DNA of 32,588 nucleotides from Prevotellaceae bacterium (GCA_031287815.1 JAITSM010000216.1:1-32588); one strand, 5' to 3'; positions 7,564 to 14,933 are shown, counted from the stretch's first letter. The notes: generated from the sequence alone by a model not told the origin. Program-made: numbers and translations.

Positions 7564-8850
7564 TTATTCGAATCGTTGTTTTATAAACCAGATATCATAC
7601 AGGCTAACGCTGACCGACACTTTCCAGTAGCGTTCACGTATTAAATTATTGCGGGTAGTACCCCGTTGCCCCAGTTCGGCGGCAATGTTCACCGCATTGT
7701 TCATATTCCCGATAGGGATACCCACGCCGAGCGTCAGCCCGAAGTTTTTGATACGGGTATCGTCGAATTGTAAATAGGTATTTTCAAAAAACAGCCCGCC
7801 GCGATAGCTCCACCGCTTCAGGAAATAGCGGATATCATACCGGTTGGGCGTATATTCAAAGCCGGCGCGAATAATATGTTCGGGCATGGCCTTAAAGCTC
7901 CGCGACGCCGGCACGTCGAAGTCCGCATGCGTCCAGTTCCTGTAGGTATAATCTATTCCGGCCAACCATTTCGCCCCTTCGCTGAGCGTAACGCCCAGCC
8001 CCAGGGACGCCGGCACCAACAGGCGGGCGCTCGTATTGCGGTCATACCGCAAAGTGTCGGTGCCCATGCCGCCGACGCTGTATATAAAATCAAGCTTCTC
8101 TACCGGCATGTTGTTTTGGAACTGGTATACCGCGCCCGCCGTCAGGTTATATTTCCCCAGCGGTTGCGTGTATTGCGCGCCTAAGGCAAAAGCAAAATTA
8201 CTTGCCTTGATAAGTTTCCCGCTGTTCACTGTCGACATTCCTGTGGCGTTGGCGAAGCTCACATTGGCGTAACGGTCGATAGAACCGAAAATGTACTGCG
8301 CCTGCCCGCCTACGGCAAACCGCCCGAACGAATAGCCCAAGCCCATCATCACCTGGTTCAAGCCGCCTTCGCCGTGATGGGAATAAATCGCATCGCCACT
8401 TGCTACAAGCACTTCCGGACGGGTTTCCTTTTGATAAATATCATAGCCCACGCTGCTGTAAGGCAGCACCGATAACGCCATCACCACTTTTCCCCCTACG
8501 GGAAAACTCATGGACAAGTGGTGCATGTTGAAGCTGTTGTTGGCGCTGCTTTGTGCGGAAGTGGACAGGTAGTAATTTTGCATTTCGGCGCCAAAGTCAA
8601 ACATGAACGACAGCGTATCCTGCGCGCTGAGCGCCGCCGGATTGAGGTAGTTAATCGTCCTGTTGCTCCGCATGCCAATGCCGATGCCCCCCATGCCGCG
8701 ATGGTAGGAAAATCCCGGGGAGGCGAGGTCGCCTATACCGTAAAAGGTATAAGGGGTAAAAGTATTAACGGCGTCTTCGTTTTGAGCGCCTGCCATCGTT
8801 GCAAACAGGGAGCAGCAGGCAGCAAGAATGAGTTTTTTATATATATGCAT
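7564..8850 (-). CDS. Outer-membrane beta-barrel protein (FadL/OMPP1-like), function unknown
   Basis: 428 residues with signal peptide MHIYKKLILAACCSLFATMAGA followed by alternating-residue beta strands rich in Gly, Tyr and Phe, and an aromatic C-terminus typical of barrels (SLYDIWFIKQRFE). The N-terminal part YTFYGIGDLASPGFSYHRGMGGIGIGMRSN, then NYLNPAALSAQDTLSFMFDFG, resembles the start of FadL/OMPP1-type porins, where the N-terminus plugs the barrel. It is co-directional with coaX (14-bp overlap) and lptC (2-bp gap), so it belongs to one operon. The pairing with lptC hints at an envelope role, but no substrate can be read from the sequence. Bacteroidales homologues are usually annotated as hypothetical. 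Confidence 0.7.
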   Translation of the reverse strand: MHIYKKLILAACCSLFATMAGAQNEDAVNTFTPYTFYGIGDLASPGFSYHRGMGGIGIGMRSNRTINYLNPAALSAQDTLSFMFDFGAEMQNYYLSTSAQSSANNSFNMHHLSMSFPVGGKVVMALSVLPYSSVGYDIYQKETRPEVLVASGDAIYSHHGEGGLNQVMMGLGYSFGRFAVGGQAQYIFGSIDRYANVSFANATGMSTVNSGKLIKASNFAFALGAQYTQPLGKYNLTAGAVYQFQNNMPVEKLDFIYSVGGMGTDTLRYDRNTSARLLVPASLGLGVTLSEGAKWLAGIDYTYRNWTHADFDVPASRSFKAMPEHIIRAGFEYTPNRYDIRYFLKRWSYRGGLFFENTYLQFDDTRIKNFGLTLGVGIPIGNMNNAVNIAAELGQRGTTRNNLIRERYWKVSVSVSLYDIWFIKQRFE

Positions 8851-9565
8851 TATAATCGGCTATTTTAGCAAGTCCTATAAAATTCAAATTTCGAACTACA
8901 AATATCGGGTTTTTTATTCTTTTGGCAAAATAAATTGCATCGCCGCCGGTAAAAACGGTCGTAACCGAAGGGTGTGCGTCCATATAGCCTTCCAGTTCAT
9001 GGACGATACCCTGCACCACGCCGGCTTCGATGGCGGCTTGCGTCGTCGTGCCCACCGGCGCAACGTTTTCGGTAGCCGCGCCCATAGGCAGCTGCTCCGT
9101 AAATTGGTGCAATGCCTTAAAACGCATCTGTAAGCCAGGCGAAATATTCCCGCCAGGGAATTCGCCGCGCCTGTTTAAAAAGTCAATGGTGATCGCCGTG
9201 CCGCAATCCACAATCAGGCAGTCGCGTTGCGGAAAAAGATGATGCGCCCCCACCGCCGCCGCCAGCCGGTCAAAGCCCAGCGTGTCGGGCGTGGCATACA
9301 GGTTGCGGATAGGCAAAGGCATGCGGGGCGTACAAAAAATAATCTTTTTAACGTAGGGCTGCCATCGTTTTTTCTCCGCTTCGCCATCCCTGCGCACGGA
9401 GGCAATCACCGCCACCGCCGGCCGGTAGGCTTGTACCAGCGGCGCCAGAATAGCGTCCGTTAACTGTTCGTGCTGCCGCACCGTCAATAACTTCTCGCGA
9501 TGGGCTACCGCTATCTTCACAGCCGTATTGCCGATGTCTACTATTAGTCGTAAGTCGTGAGTCAT
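8837..9565 (-). CDS. coaX: Type III pantothenate kinase
   Basis: Phosphorylates pantothenate in the first step of coenzyme A synthesis. With ATG 9565 the product is 242 residues, the usual CoaX length. It has the ASKHA-fold motifs DIGNT (10-14), GFDRLAAAVGA (substrate/dimer region), DCGTAITID (phosphate loop) and GGNISPGLQMR. The frame stays open upstream to 9637, but that extension (FTLHFSPFTPHPSLP) is the translation of GA/TC-rich short repeats and does not belong to the family, so I chose 9565. The repeat words reach right up to and into the first codons (AGTCGT/GAGTCATTAG at 9544-9570). The 3' end overlaps the next gene start by 14 bp. The protein lacks a paired birA here. Confidence 0.9.
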   Translation of the reverse strand: MTHDLRLIVDIGNTAVKIAVAHREKLLTVRQHEQLTDAILAPLVQAYRPAVAVIASVRRDGEAEKKRWQPYVKKIIFCTPRMPLPIRNLYATPDTLGFDRLAAAVGAHHLFPQRDCLIVDCGTAITIDFLNRRGEFPGGNISPGLQMRFKALHQFTEQLPMGAATENVAPVGTTTQAAIEAGVVQGIVHELEGYMDAHPSVTTVFTGGDAIYFAKRIKNPIFVVRNLNFIGLAKIADYNAYI

Positions 9566-9655
9566 TAGTCGGGGAAGTGAGGGGTGAGGAGTGAAGGGTG
9601 AGAAGTGAAGGGTGAAGGGCGTCTCATTAGCTTTCATACTTCATACTTCATAATT
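9540..9655. repeat. Short-word repeat cluster between thyA and coaX
   Basis: AGTCGTAAGTCGTGAGTCATTAGTC words (9545-9570) are followed by GTGAGGGG/GTGAAGGG words (9576-9619) and CTTCATA words (9637-9652) right up to the thyA stop. The first words overlap the coaX start, so part of the coaX 5' end is built from repeat sequence. The same AGTCATTAGTC word appears at 14501-14514. Confidence 0.6.
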
Positions 9656-10450
9656 CTACACCGCTATTTCCGCTTTGAGTGCGGGATGCGGGTTATAGTT
9701 TTCCAATGTGAAGTCGCTGTATTGGAAATCGAAGATGGAGGCCACCGCCGGATTGATTTTCATTGCCGGCAAGGCGCGCGGCGTGCGCCCCAACTGCGTT
9801 TTCACCTGCTCCAGGTGATTAAGGTAAATGTGCGCATCGCCCAAAGTATGGACAAAATCGCCGTATTGCAAACCGCATACCTGCGCCATCATCATCGTGA
9901 GCAGCGCATAGGACGCAATATTGAACGGCACGCCGAGAAACACATCGGCGCTGCGCTGGTAAAGCTGGCACGATAATTTACCGTTTGCCACATAAAACTG
10001 GAACAGGGCGTGACACGGCGGCAAAGCCATAGCGTCCAGATCGCCCACATTCCATGCGCTCACGACATGGCGGCGCGAGTCGGGATTGGTTTTAATGGCG
10101 TTGACCACTTCCGTTAGCTGGTCGATATGCCGCCCGTCGCCCGCCGTCCACGAGCGCCATTGATAGCCGTAGACCGGCCCCAGCCCGCCGTCGGCGTCCG
10201 CCCATTCATCCCAAATGGTTACATTGTTTTCGTGGAGGTACTTTATATTCGTATCGCCTTTCAGGAACCACAGCAACTCGTGGATAATGGATTTCAGGTG
10301 CACTTTTTTGGTGGTCAACAGCGGGAACCCGTCCTGCAAATTAAACCGCATCTGGTAGCCGAACACGCTGACGGTGCCTGTTCCCGTGCGGTCGGTTTTA
10401 TGCGTCCCCTCCGCTAAAATATGCTGCAATAAATCAAGGTATGCTTTCAT
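9656..10450 (-). CDS. thyA: Thymidylate synthase
   Basis: Converts dUMP to dTMP with methylene-tetrahydrofolate. The product is 264 residues, the same length as the classic bacterial enzyme, and starts [15 protein letters not shown]. Key residues are in place: the phosphate-binding arginine in KTDRTGTGT (R21), the WDEWA stretch, [18 protein letters not shown], the catalytic cysteine C146 in [10 protein letters not shown], the dUMP-binding [18 protein letters not shown], and DAHIYLNH. The C-terminus ends AEIAV as in active enzymes. A plus-strand CAAAGGTA at 10473-10480, read as TACCTTTG on minus, is a good -7 box 22 bp upstream, though no clear -33 box accompanies it. No dihydrofolate reductase gene is adjacent in this window. 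Confidence 0.96.
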   Translation of the reverse strand: MKAYLDLLQHILAEGTHKTDRTGTGTVSVFGYQMRFNLQDGFPLLTTKKVHLKSIIHELLWFLKGDTNIKYLHENNVTIWDEWADADGGLGPVYGYQWRSWTAGDGRHIDQLTEVVNAIKTNPDSRRHVVSAWNVGDLDAMALPPCHALFQFYVANGKLSCQLYQRSADVFLGVPFNIASYALLTMMMAQVCGLQYGDFVHTLGDAHIYLNHLEQVKTQLGRTPRALPAMKINPAVASIFDFQYSDFTLENYNPHPALKAEIAV

Positions 10451-10472
10451 GTGAATAAGTAAAATTTTTATA

Positions 10473-10480
10473 CAAAGGTA
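10473..10480 (-). promoter_or_regulatory. Putative -7 box of thyA
   Basis: TACCTTTG on the minus strand matches TAnnTTTG and sits 22 bp before the thyA start. The upstream -33 element is not clear. The remaining 10484-10612 holds purine-rich GGAGAGTGGAGAA-type words (10519-10550) and AT-rich sequence. Confidence 0.45.
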
Positions 10481-10612
10481 GGAATTTTAATTATGAAGTG
10501 TCGGTCAACGGGGAACGGTGAGGAGAATGGGGAGAGGAGAGTGGAGAATTGGGGCTTTCGCCTTTTTATATTAAAAATTTTCTTTTTAAATATCACCATT
10601 TTAATAATTTTT

Positions 10613-10655
10613 AAACTAAAAAATTAGTTTAAACTAATTTTTTAGTTTATCTTTG
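10613..10655 (+). promoter_or_regulatory. 36-bp perfect palindromic operator overlapping the blaI promoter
   Basis: 10613-10648 is a perfect palindrome centred at 10630/10631. It consists of two back-to-back dyads, each AAACTAA, 4 bp, TTAGTTT. The -7 box TATCTTTG (10648-10655) starts on its last base, so a bound repressor would cover the -33 region and block transcription. The downstream gene is a BlaI-family repressor, and these dimeric winged-helix proteins bind inverted repeats at their own promoters. Autorepression is inferred. Confidence 0.75.
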
Positions 10656-10672
10656 TGGAAAATTTATAATAT

Positions 10673-11080
10673 ATGAAAAAGAATATCGAATTGACAAAAG
10701 CCGAAGGAGAAGTAATGCACATCCTCTGGAGCAAAGGCGAGGCGCTGGTGCAAGACCTCATCGCCGAAATGCCGGCGCCCAAACCGGCGTACAATACGGT
10801 GTCCACCATTGTGCGTATACTGGAACAGAAAGGCATCGTCGGGCATAAGGCGTACGGCCGCTTCCACCGCTATTATCCTTTGATAGAAAAAGAGAAATAT
10901 ACGCGCGGTTATATGAAAGACGTGGTGCATAAATTTTTTGGGAACTCCGTGCCGGAAATGGTGTCCTTCTTTACCCAACAGGAAAACCTTTCGGTGAAAG
11001 AACTGGAAACGATAAAGCAACTTATCGAAAAAGAATTGCACGAAAAGCAAACAACCCACTTGCAAAAAAGGAGGAAATAA
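10673..11080 (+). CDS. BlaI/MecI/CopY-family transcriptional repressor
   Basis: 135 residues. A winged-helix DNA-binding domain covers residues 5-75 (IELTKAEGEVMHILWSKGEALVQDLIAEM, then YNTVSTIVRILEQKGIVGHK, with the NTV-T-RL-KG recognition-helix signature). A C-terminal dimerisation helix region follows, including the segment near residues 95-105 where such repressors are cleaved. The gene lies 18 bp downstream of the -7 box in the palindromic operator and 2 bp before the M56 sensor gene, giving the classic repressor-sensor pair. In BlaI-BlaR1 systems the sensor protease triggers repressor loss on beta-lactam binding. Here no beta-lactamase or penicillin-binding sensor domain is visible, so the signal is unknown. 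Confidence 0.9.
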   Translation: MKKNIELTKAEGEVMHILWSKGEALVQDLIAEMPAPKPAYNTVSTIVRILEQKGIVGHKAYGRFHRYYPLIEKEKYTRGYMKDVVHKFFGNSVPEMVSFFTQQENLSVKELETIKQLIEKELHEKQTTHLQKRRK

Positions 11081-11082
11081 GT

Positions 11083-12795
11083 ATGATTTTCCTGATGTAT
11101 CTTTTGGAATCGGGCGTATGTACGGCCATCCTCTGGGGGAGTTATTATGCGCTGCTGCGCGGGGAAGCGCATTTCGCATTCAACCGGTTTTATTTATTAT
11201 CCATTATTCCCCTGAGCAGCCTTATCCCGTTGCTGCGGTTGCCGCTGCTGGCGCCGGAAGAAAGCCCGGCGATGGTCACGATAGGGGAACTCCCTGTAGG
11301 AACGTTGGCAGGCGCGCCGGTGGAGCAAAGCTTTTCGGTTGCCGCGCTGTTATTGGTTATTTATTTGCTGGGCGCCGGCGTTTTCGCTTTCCGTTTTTGC
11401 AGGCAGCTGTACCGGATGCGCCGCATGATGGCGGCCAGCGGTTTTTCGGAAACCAAAAATTTTTCGGCGTTTACTTTTTTCCGGAAAATATATATCAATA
11501 AAAGTGTATTATCCGCCGGCGACTATGAGAAAATTTTATGGCACGAACAGGTGCACGCCCGCCAGTTGCACAGCATCGACCTGGCCGTGGCGCAGCTGTT
11601 TGTGATGCTGCAATGGTTTAACCCGTTTGCATGGCGGTTGAAAACCTCCATCGTGGCCACGCATGAATACCTTGCGGACGCGCAGGTATTGGCGCGCGGC
11701 GTCGACGTCAATATATACCAAAAACTCTTATTCCGCCAAACCGCCGGCGCCTACCCGGGACACGCCAGCGGTTTCAGTTATTCACTTACTAAAAAACGAC
11801 TAATTATGATGACAAAAAACAAAAGAGGCAAATTTTTTGCCTTGAAATTATTCGGGTTGCTGCCCGCCCTTGCGTTGCCGGTAGCCCTGTTCGGACTCTC
11901 TACGGCGGAATCCGTTCTGCCGGTAAACCCTGAAAACGTAATTGCGGAAACGGTTCTTTCCCATTCGCCCGATACGGTATTTATTACATGGGGTAAAGAC
12001 AGCGCTACGACGATTGCTTCGTTAAAACAGGAAATAGCTAAACAGGATTTGCTAAATCCTGACAATATCGTCAAAATAACCATACAAAAAGATACGGACA
12101 CAAAAAGTTCTAACGGCAAAATAACCGTTATTAAAAATACAGGGGAAACCGTTATTTTCGACGCGAACGATAAACAGCCGCTGGCCTCGTTAAACCCGAG
12201 TGATATAAGCTCGATAACCGTAGAAAAGGATAATGACGTAATTATCCGTACGAAATCGGGGGAAACCGTCATTTTCGACGGGAACGATAAACAGGCATTG
12301 TTAGCCGGCAACATCCGCGTGGTAGCTACACAAAAAGACACGGCGAAAACGAAAAAGGTAATACGTTTTACTACGCCGGTAAAAAGCGAAAAGGACACAG
12401 TAACGGCTACCGCCCCGCCTCCACCTCCGCTGAAAGACAAGGTTGATATAACAATATCTACGGTTTACTTAGCTGGCGAAGTAGAAGAAAATCCCCAATT
12501 TCCCGAAGGGCAGGCCGCCCTGTTGAAGTTTATTTCCGACAACCTGAAATATCCCAAAGAAGCCGCCAGCCGGAAAATAGAAGGCCGGGTAACGGTCGAA
12601 TTTGTTGTTAAAGCCGACGGCAGGGTCAGCGACGTAAAGGTATTAAGAAGCGTCGACCCGCTGCTGGATGAAGAAGCGGTGCGCGTAATAAAAGCCATGC
12701 CGAGATGGACGCCCGGCAAACAGGAAGGGAAACCGGTAGCCGTTCGCTTCATCTTGCCCGTCTCTTTCAAGATTCCGGAAGATAAAGCAAAATGA
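11083..12795 (+). CDS. M56-family BlaR1-like membrane metalloprotease with TonB C-terminal domain
   Basis: 570 residues. Transmembrane helices occur near 1-20, 35-55 and 90-112. The M56 peptidase domain has the zinc motif HEQVH at 154-158 and the downstream ligand context HEYLAD. A further hydrophobic helix (about 265-285, KLFGLLPALALPVALFGLS) is followed by a periplasmic part with two copies of GETVIFD-NDKQ (about 353 and 392). A proline stretch (APPPPPL) leads to a TonB_C domain (about 470-565; PEGQAALLKFISDNLKYP, GRVTVEFVVKADG, MPRWTPGKQEGKPV). It lacks the penicillin-binding sensor of true BlaR1, so this is the Bacteroidota variant of the sensor. An AGGAGG Shine-Dalgarno lies inside the blaI 3' end, 11 bp before the ATG, which is unusual here and suggests coupled translation. 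Confidence 0.87.
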   Translation: MIFLMYLLESGVCTAILWGSYYALLRGEAHFAFNRFYLLSIIPLSSLIPLLRLPLLAPEESPAMVTIGELPVGTLAGAPVEQSFSVAALLLVIYLLGAGVFAFRFCRQLYRMRRMMAASGFSETKNFSAFTFFRKIYINKSVLSAGDYEKILWHEQVHARQLHSIDLAVAQLFVMLQWFNPFAWRLKTSIVATHEYLADAQVLARGVDVNIYQKLLFRQTAGAYPGHASGFSYSLTKKRLIMMTKNKRGKFFALKLFGLLPALALPVALFGLSTAESVLPVNPENVIAETVLSHSPDTVFITWGKDSATTIASLKQEIAKQDLLNPDNIVKITIQKDTDTKSSNGKITVIKNTGETVIFDANDKQPLASLNPSDISSITVEKDNDVIIRTKSGETVIFDGNDKQALLAGNIRVVATQKDTAKTKKVIRFTTPVKSEKDTVTATAPPPPPLKDKVDITISTVYLAGEVEENPQFPEGQAALLKFISDNLKYPKEAASRKIEGRVTVEFVVKADGRVSDVKVLRSVDPLLDEEAVRVIKAMPRWTPGKQEGKPVAVRFILPVSFKIPEDKAK

Positions 12796-12823
12796 TGGAG
12801 AATGGAAAATGGAGAATGCCTTG

Positions 12824-12934
12824 TTTAATGGAGAACGACGAGTGCGTCTGTTCGCTGATGTCCACCGGGGCGGTATCGAGAATTGCCCAGCGGATTTCTG
12901 CGCCGTGCTGCCCGGCGGGCTTGGCCGTTGATCC
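12824..12934 (-). pseudogene. Remnant of a larger protein gene (C-terminal-domain fragment)
   Basis: The minus frame from 12934 reads GSTAKPAGQHGAEIRWAILD, then TAPVDISEQTHSSFS. It runs into the repeat words at GTTTAATGGAGAA without continuing. From memory, HGAEIRWAILD..PP..ELTHSSFD is part of a domain found near the C-terminus of many Bacteroidetes proteins, normally followed by a DE..RG..VYFC.RWENTRG block, which is missing here. There is no start codon in the frame. I read it as a decayed fragment cut by repeat sequence; the identity rests on recall of the motif. Confidence 0.4.
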
Positions 12935-12971
12935 TCCTTTTTTAAGTTAATATATTCAGTTACCATTGATT

Positions 12972-13184
12972 GGGGGGCTCCCCGGCTTCGTTCGGGGGGC
13001 TCCCCGGCTCGTTCGGGGGGCTCCCCCGGCTCGTTCGGGGGGCTTCCCCGGCCCTCCGGGGGGCTCCCCAGACCGTCGGGGGGCTCCCCGGACCTCCGGG
13101 GGACTCCCCAGACCCGCTCGGGGGGCTCCCCCGGACCTCCGGGGGGCTCCCCGGCGCGTCGGGGGGGCTCCCCGGTCCGATGGG
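12972..13184. repeat. GC-rich array of about ten 20-22-bp units with GGGGGGCTCCCC dyads
   Basis: Each unit begins with GGGGGGCTCCCC, which can fold (GGGG...CCCC), followed by 8-10 variable bases such as GGCTCGTTC, AGACCGTC or GGACCTCC. Unit length varies between 20 and 22 bp, so no reading frame is kept, which argues against coding although frames stay open on both strands. G runs of six raise the chance of quadruplex or cruciform structure. It lies between the BlaR1-like gene and the convergent secreted-protein gene. Confidence 0.85.
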
Positions 13185-13267
13185 AAACAGCCCCCCTTCC
13201 GCCTCAGGGCGGTATAAACTGTTCAAATTTTAATCCCTTTTTATTATTCATTTTTCTATTAGTCGTT

Positions 13268-13384
13268 AGTTACCTCCCCCCAGCCCCCTCCGAAGGAGGG
13301 GGAGTTGGCTCCCTCCCCTTCGGGGAGGGTTGGGGAGGGGTTTCCCCCCTCGCCTTTAGGAGAGAGGGCTGGGGGTGAGGTTAA
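13268..13384. repeat. G/C-rich hairpin-chain element with inverted ends
   Basis: The ends TTACCTCCCCCCAGCCCCCTC (13270-13290) and the near-complement at 13362-13383 form an inverted pair. Inside are perfect hairpins at 13284-13302 (8-bp stem, GAA loop) and 13311-13329 (8-bp stem, TTC loop). Related partial copies lie at 30124-30157 and 32452-32470; the last shares 19 identical bases with 13344-13362. The stretch 13385-13497 holds nothing I can identify. Confidence 0.65.
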
Positions 13385-13497
13385 AGGGGATGCGCGAGGA
13401 CACCCTAAGGGGAACAGGGCGCAACAATGGGAATATTTTCCGAAAATGATATGGATTCATTGGGTTATTTTAATTCGTTTTTACATGGTTTAGGTAT

Positions 13498-14403
13498 TTA
13501 ATTACAGCAAAAGCAGTAAGCGGCGTTTGTAACATCGAAATCATAGTATATGTAGTTAGCCGCAGTGCAATCGCTTTGGCACAGGTAAGCGCTCCACGCA
13601 GTTATTTGTTTGCAGTCTTTGCTCAACGAGCAGCCCCAGCATTTGCTGTTACGGGCTGCCGGGCAGCCGTACAGGCAGGATGATATCGTGGTCTCGGCTG
13701 CTCGCGGGTCGATCACTTCGCCGCACTGGTTGCGCAATTGTACATATCCGGTGTTGCATGCTCCGGTGCACGCGCCGTCATTTGTAGTATAAGTTGTATC
13801 CTTTTTGCATGTCCCGCTGCAATTGGTGGTTCCGGGCACGCAGCAATCAATTACCCCCGATGATTCGCCGTCGTTGCCGCAGGGGGCGCCGGGGCAGCCG
13901 GTGGCGTCGGTGAGTGCGGTAATTTCTTCGCCGGAATAGGTATCGGCGTTTACCGTTGCCGTGCCATCGGCGGTGGTAATAATAAAGGGTGGCGTGCCTC
14001 TCAGGTCGTAGCCACCGGAGGCGTTGTGTATCGCATTGGGCGGGAAGTTGCTGCCGTAGGCGCACCAGTTGAATTTGCCGGTGGCGTTGCTTAGCGTGGC
14101 GGTAACGGTCGAGGGGTTGGTTGTTACATAAAAGCCGCGCGTATTGCCGGCAACGGTCAGTATGCTGCCGGCGGTAGCGGTAGCCCCGCTGATAACGGCT
14201 TTGGCGAATGTTCCCGGAGCGGTTCCCGGCGCCGGGCACAAATCTACAAACACCCATACGCGGTTGTTGGCGGCCGTTCCCGACCATGCGACGCGGAAAG
14301 TTACTGTTGATTTGTCATAATCTGCGCTGATAGGCGTAACGATAGCTTGCGCGAAGGCTGCACAGCCGCCCAGCAAGGCAAAAAAGAAAAGAAAGATTTT
14401 CAT
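13498..14403 (-). CDS. Secreted protein sharing the N-terminal domain of the 4001-5272 product, with a cysteine-rich C-terminus
   Basis: 301 residues. Signal peptide MKIFLFFFALLGGCAAFAQA, then a domain of about 140 residues clearly homologous to that of the protein at 4001-5272. Shared segments include VTPISADYD..TVTFRVAW, NNRVWVFVDLCP, TRGFYV, TVTATLSNATGKFNWCAYGS, FPPN and the closing TDATGCPG. After DATGCPG the remaining ~125 residues bear no FISUMP features. They are very rich in cysteine (over 20, as CC, CxxC and CxxxC) and suggest a disulfide-stabilised secreted module ending CFCCN. The gene stands alone on minus and is preceded by leader RNA copy 2 and its promoter. Compared with copy 1, about 150 bp of short repeats separate the RNA from the gene. 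Function unknown; secretion is inferred from the signal peptide. Confidence 0.78.
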   Translation of the reverse strand: MKIFLFFFALLGGCAAFAQAIVTPISADYDKSTVTFRVAWSGTAANNRVWVFVDLCPAPGTAPGTFAKAVISGATATAGSILTVAGNTRGFYVTTNPSTVTATLSNATGKFNWCAYGSNFPPNAIHNASGGYDLRGTPPFIITTADGTATVNADTYSGEEITALTDATGCPGAPCGNDGESSGVIDCCVPGTTNCSGTCKKDTTYTTNDGACTGACNTGYVQLRNQCGEVIDPRAAETTISSCLYGCPAARNSKCWGCSLSKDCKQITAWSAYLCQSDCTAANYIYYDFDVTNAAYCFCCN

Positions 14404-14446
14404 TGTTTTTATTGTTTAAAGTTTATAGTTTATAGTTTACGGAGCA

Positions 14447-14489
14447 TTTAAAATCTGTGTAATCTGTTTTAATCTGTGTTCATCTGTGG
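14447..14489. repeat. ATCTGTGT-type repeat, left copy of an inverted pair
   Basis: Words of AATCTGTGT/CATCTGTGG. The reverse complement recurs at 15001-15042 with only a handful of mismatches. The pair brackets the promoter and leader RNA copy 2. Similar strings are, from memory, common in Bacteroidetes intergenic DNA. Confidence 0.6.
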
Positions 14490-14500
14490 GGGGTTTAGTC

Positions 14501-14550
14501 GTGAGTCATTAGTCGGCTGGCGCCGGAATTCACCCTTCACCCATCACCCT
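14501..14550. repeat. GGCTGGCGCC core with short-word arms, left copy
   Basis: AGTCGTGAGTCATTAGTC leads into GGCTGGCGCC (14515-14524), then CACCCTTCACCC-type words to 14550. The inverted equivalent (AAGGGTGAGGGGTGAAGGG, then GCTGGCGCCAGC) lies at 14934-14965. The two copies again face each other across leader RNA copy 2. Confidence 0.6.
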
Positions 14551-14551
14551 T

Positions 14552-14620
14552 TCACTTCCTTCCGGCTTTTGGGATTGTTTTGCACTTAATTTTAGTTTCA
14601 AACACAAACACTTTCTCCAA
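14552..14620 (-). CDS. Possible 22-residue leader peptide in leader RNA copy 2
   Basis: From TTG 14620 the minus frame reads LEKVFVFETKIKCKTIPKA and stops at 14552. It occupies the same place in the terminal hairpin as the MKKFVFE frame of copy 1, and KxFVFE/KVFVFE is shared in frame. There is no ATG, so coding needs a TTG start; treat as tentative. Confidence 0.2.
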   Translation of the reverse strand: MEKVFVFETKIKCKTIPKAGRK

Positions 14621-14887
14621 AACAATCCCCCTTTGCCGCAAGCTCTTTTGCATATTGGCAACTTTTATTCGGTTAGTCTGTTTCGGAAATTTCTCTTTTC
14701 AGAGAGGTTTGGGGATAAATGCGAAACGTGAACTTTAATTTACTCTATTGAGGTTCTGGAATACCTTGTTCGTGTAAGTAAAAATTCACGTTTCATCGTG
14801 TATATTTACTTTTATTCACGAACAATTAAAATTTTCCAGATTTCAATAGAGAATAAAAGCGGTCAAAATGAAAAAGAGCATAATGTT
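14571..14887 (-). ncRNA. Structured leader RNA, copy 2 (unrecognised family)
   Basis: Same architecture as 3647-3916, read on minus. H1 14843-14851/14743-14751 (9 bp); H2 14834-14840/14755-14761 (7 bp); H3 14817-14825/14766-14774 (9 bp); H4 14805-14811/14776-14782 (7 bp). Internal loops are AA/ACC and AATTTTAA/GGTA, almost identical to copy 1 although the stems differ. The tip (plus 14785-14794) pairs perfectly over 10 bp with 14723-14732 (pseudoknot). A closing stem pairs 14851-14879 with 14642-14670 (24 of 29 Watson-Crick). A UCUCU-GAAA-AGAGA hairpin lies inside (14691-14706). The terminal hairpin is 14571-14582/14618-14629 (12 bp). The 5' block ATTATGCTCTTT and a 19-nt block (14715-14733, 17 of 19 identical to copy 1) are conserved. 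Confidence 0.75.
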
Positions 14888-14892
14888 GGGTG

Positions 14893-14923
14893 CAAAGGTA
14901 GAAAGAATTTTGGAAATAGCAAA
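14893..14923 (-). promoter_or_regulatory. Promoter of leader RNA copy 2
   Basis: On minus: TTTG (14923-14920), a 19-bp spacer and TACCTTTG (14900-14893). Identical spacing to copy 1, and again 8 nt to the conserved ATTATGCTCTTT block, which places the transcription start at the beginning of that block. Confidence 0.75.
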
Positions 14924-14933
14924 TTAATGGAGA

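Noticed and set aside
9566-9637. Longer CoaX N-terminus
   Set aside because: The extra 24 residues are translated short repeats; the family motif DIGNT sits correctly 10 residues after ATG 9565.
12960-13233. Gly/Pro-rich proteins on both strands
   Set aside because: Open frames on both strands arise from the GC-rich array; unit lengths of 20, 21 and 22 bp shift the frame between units.
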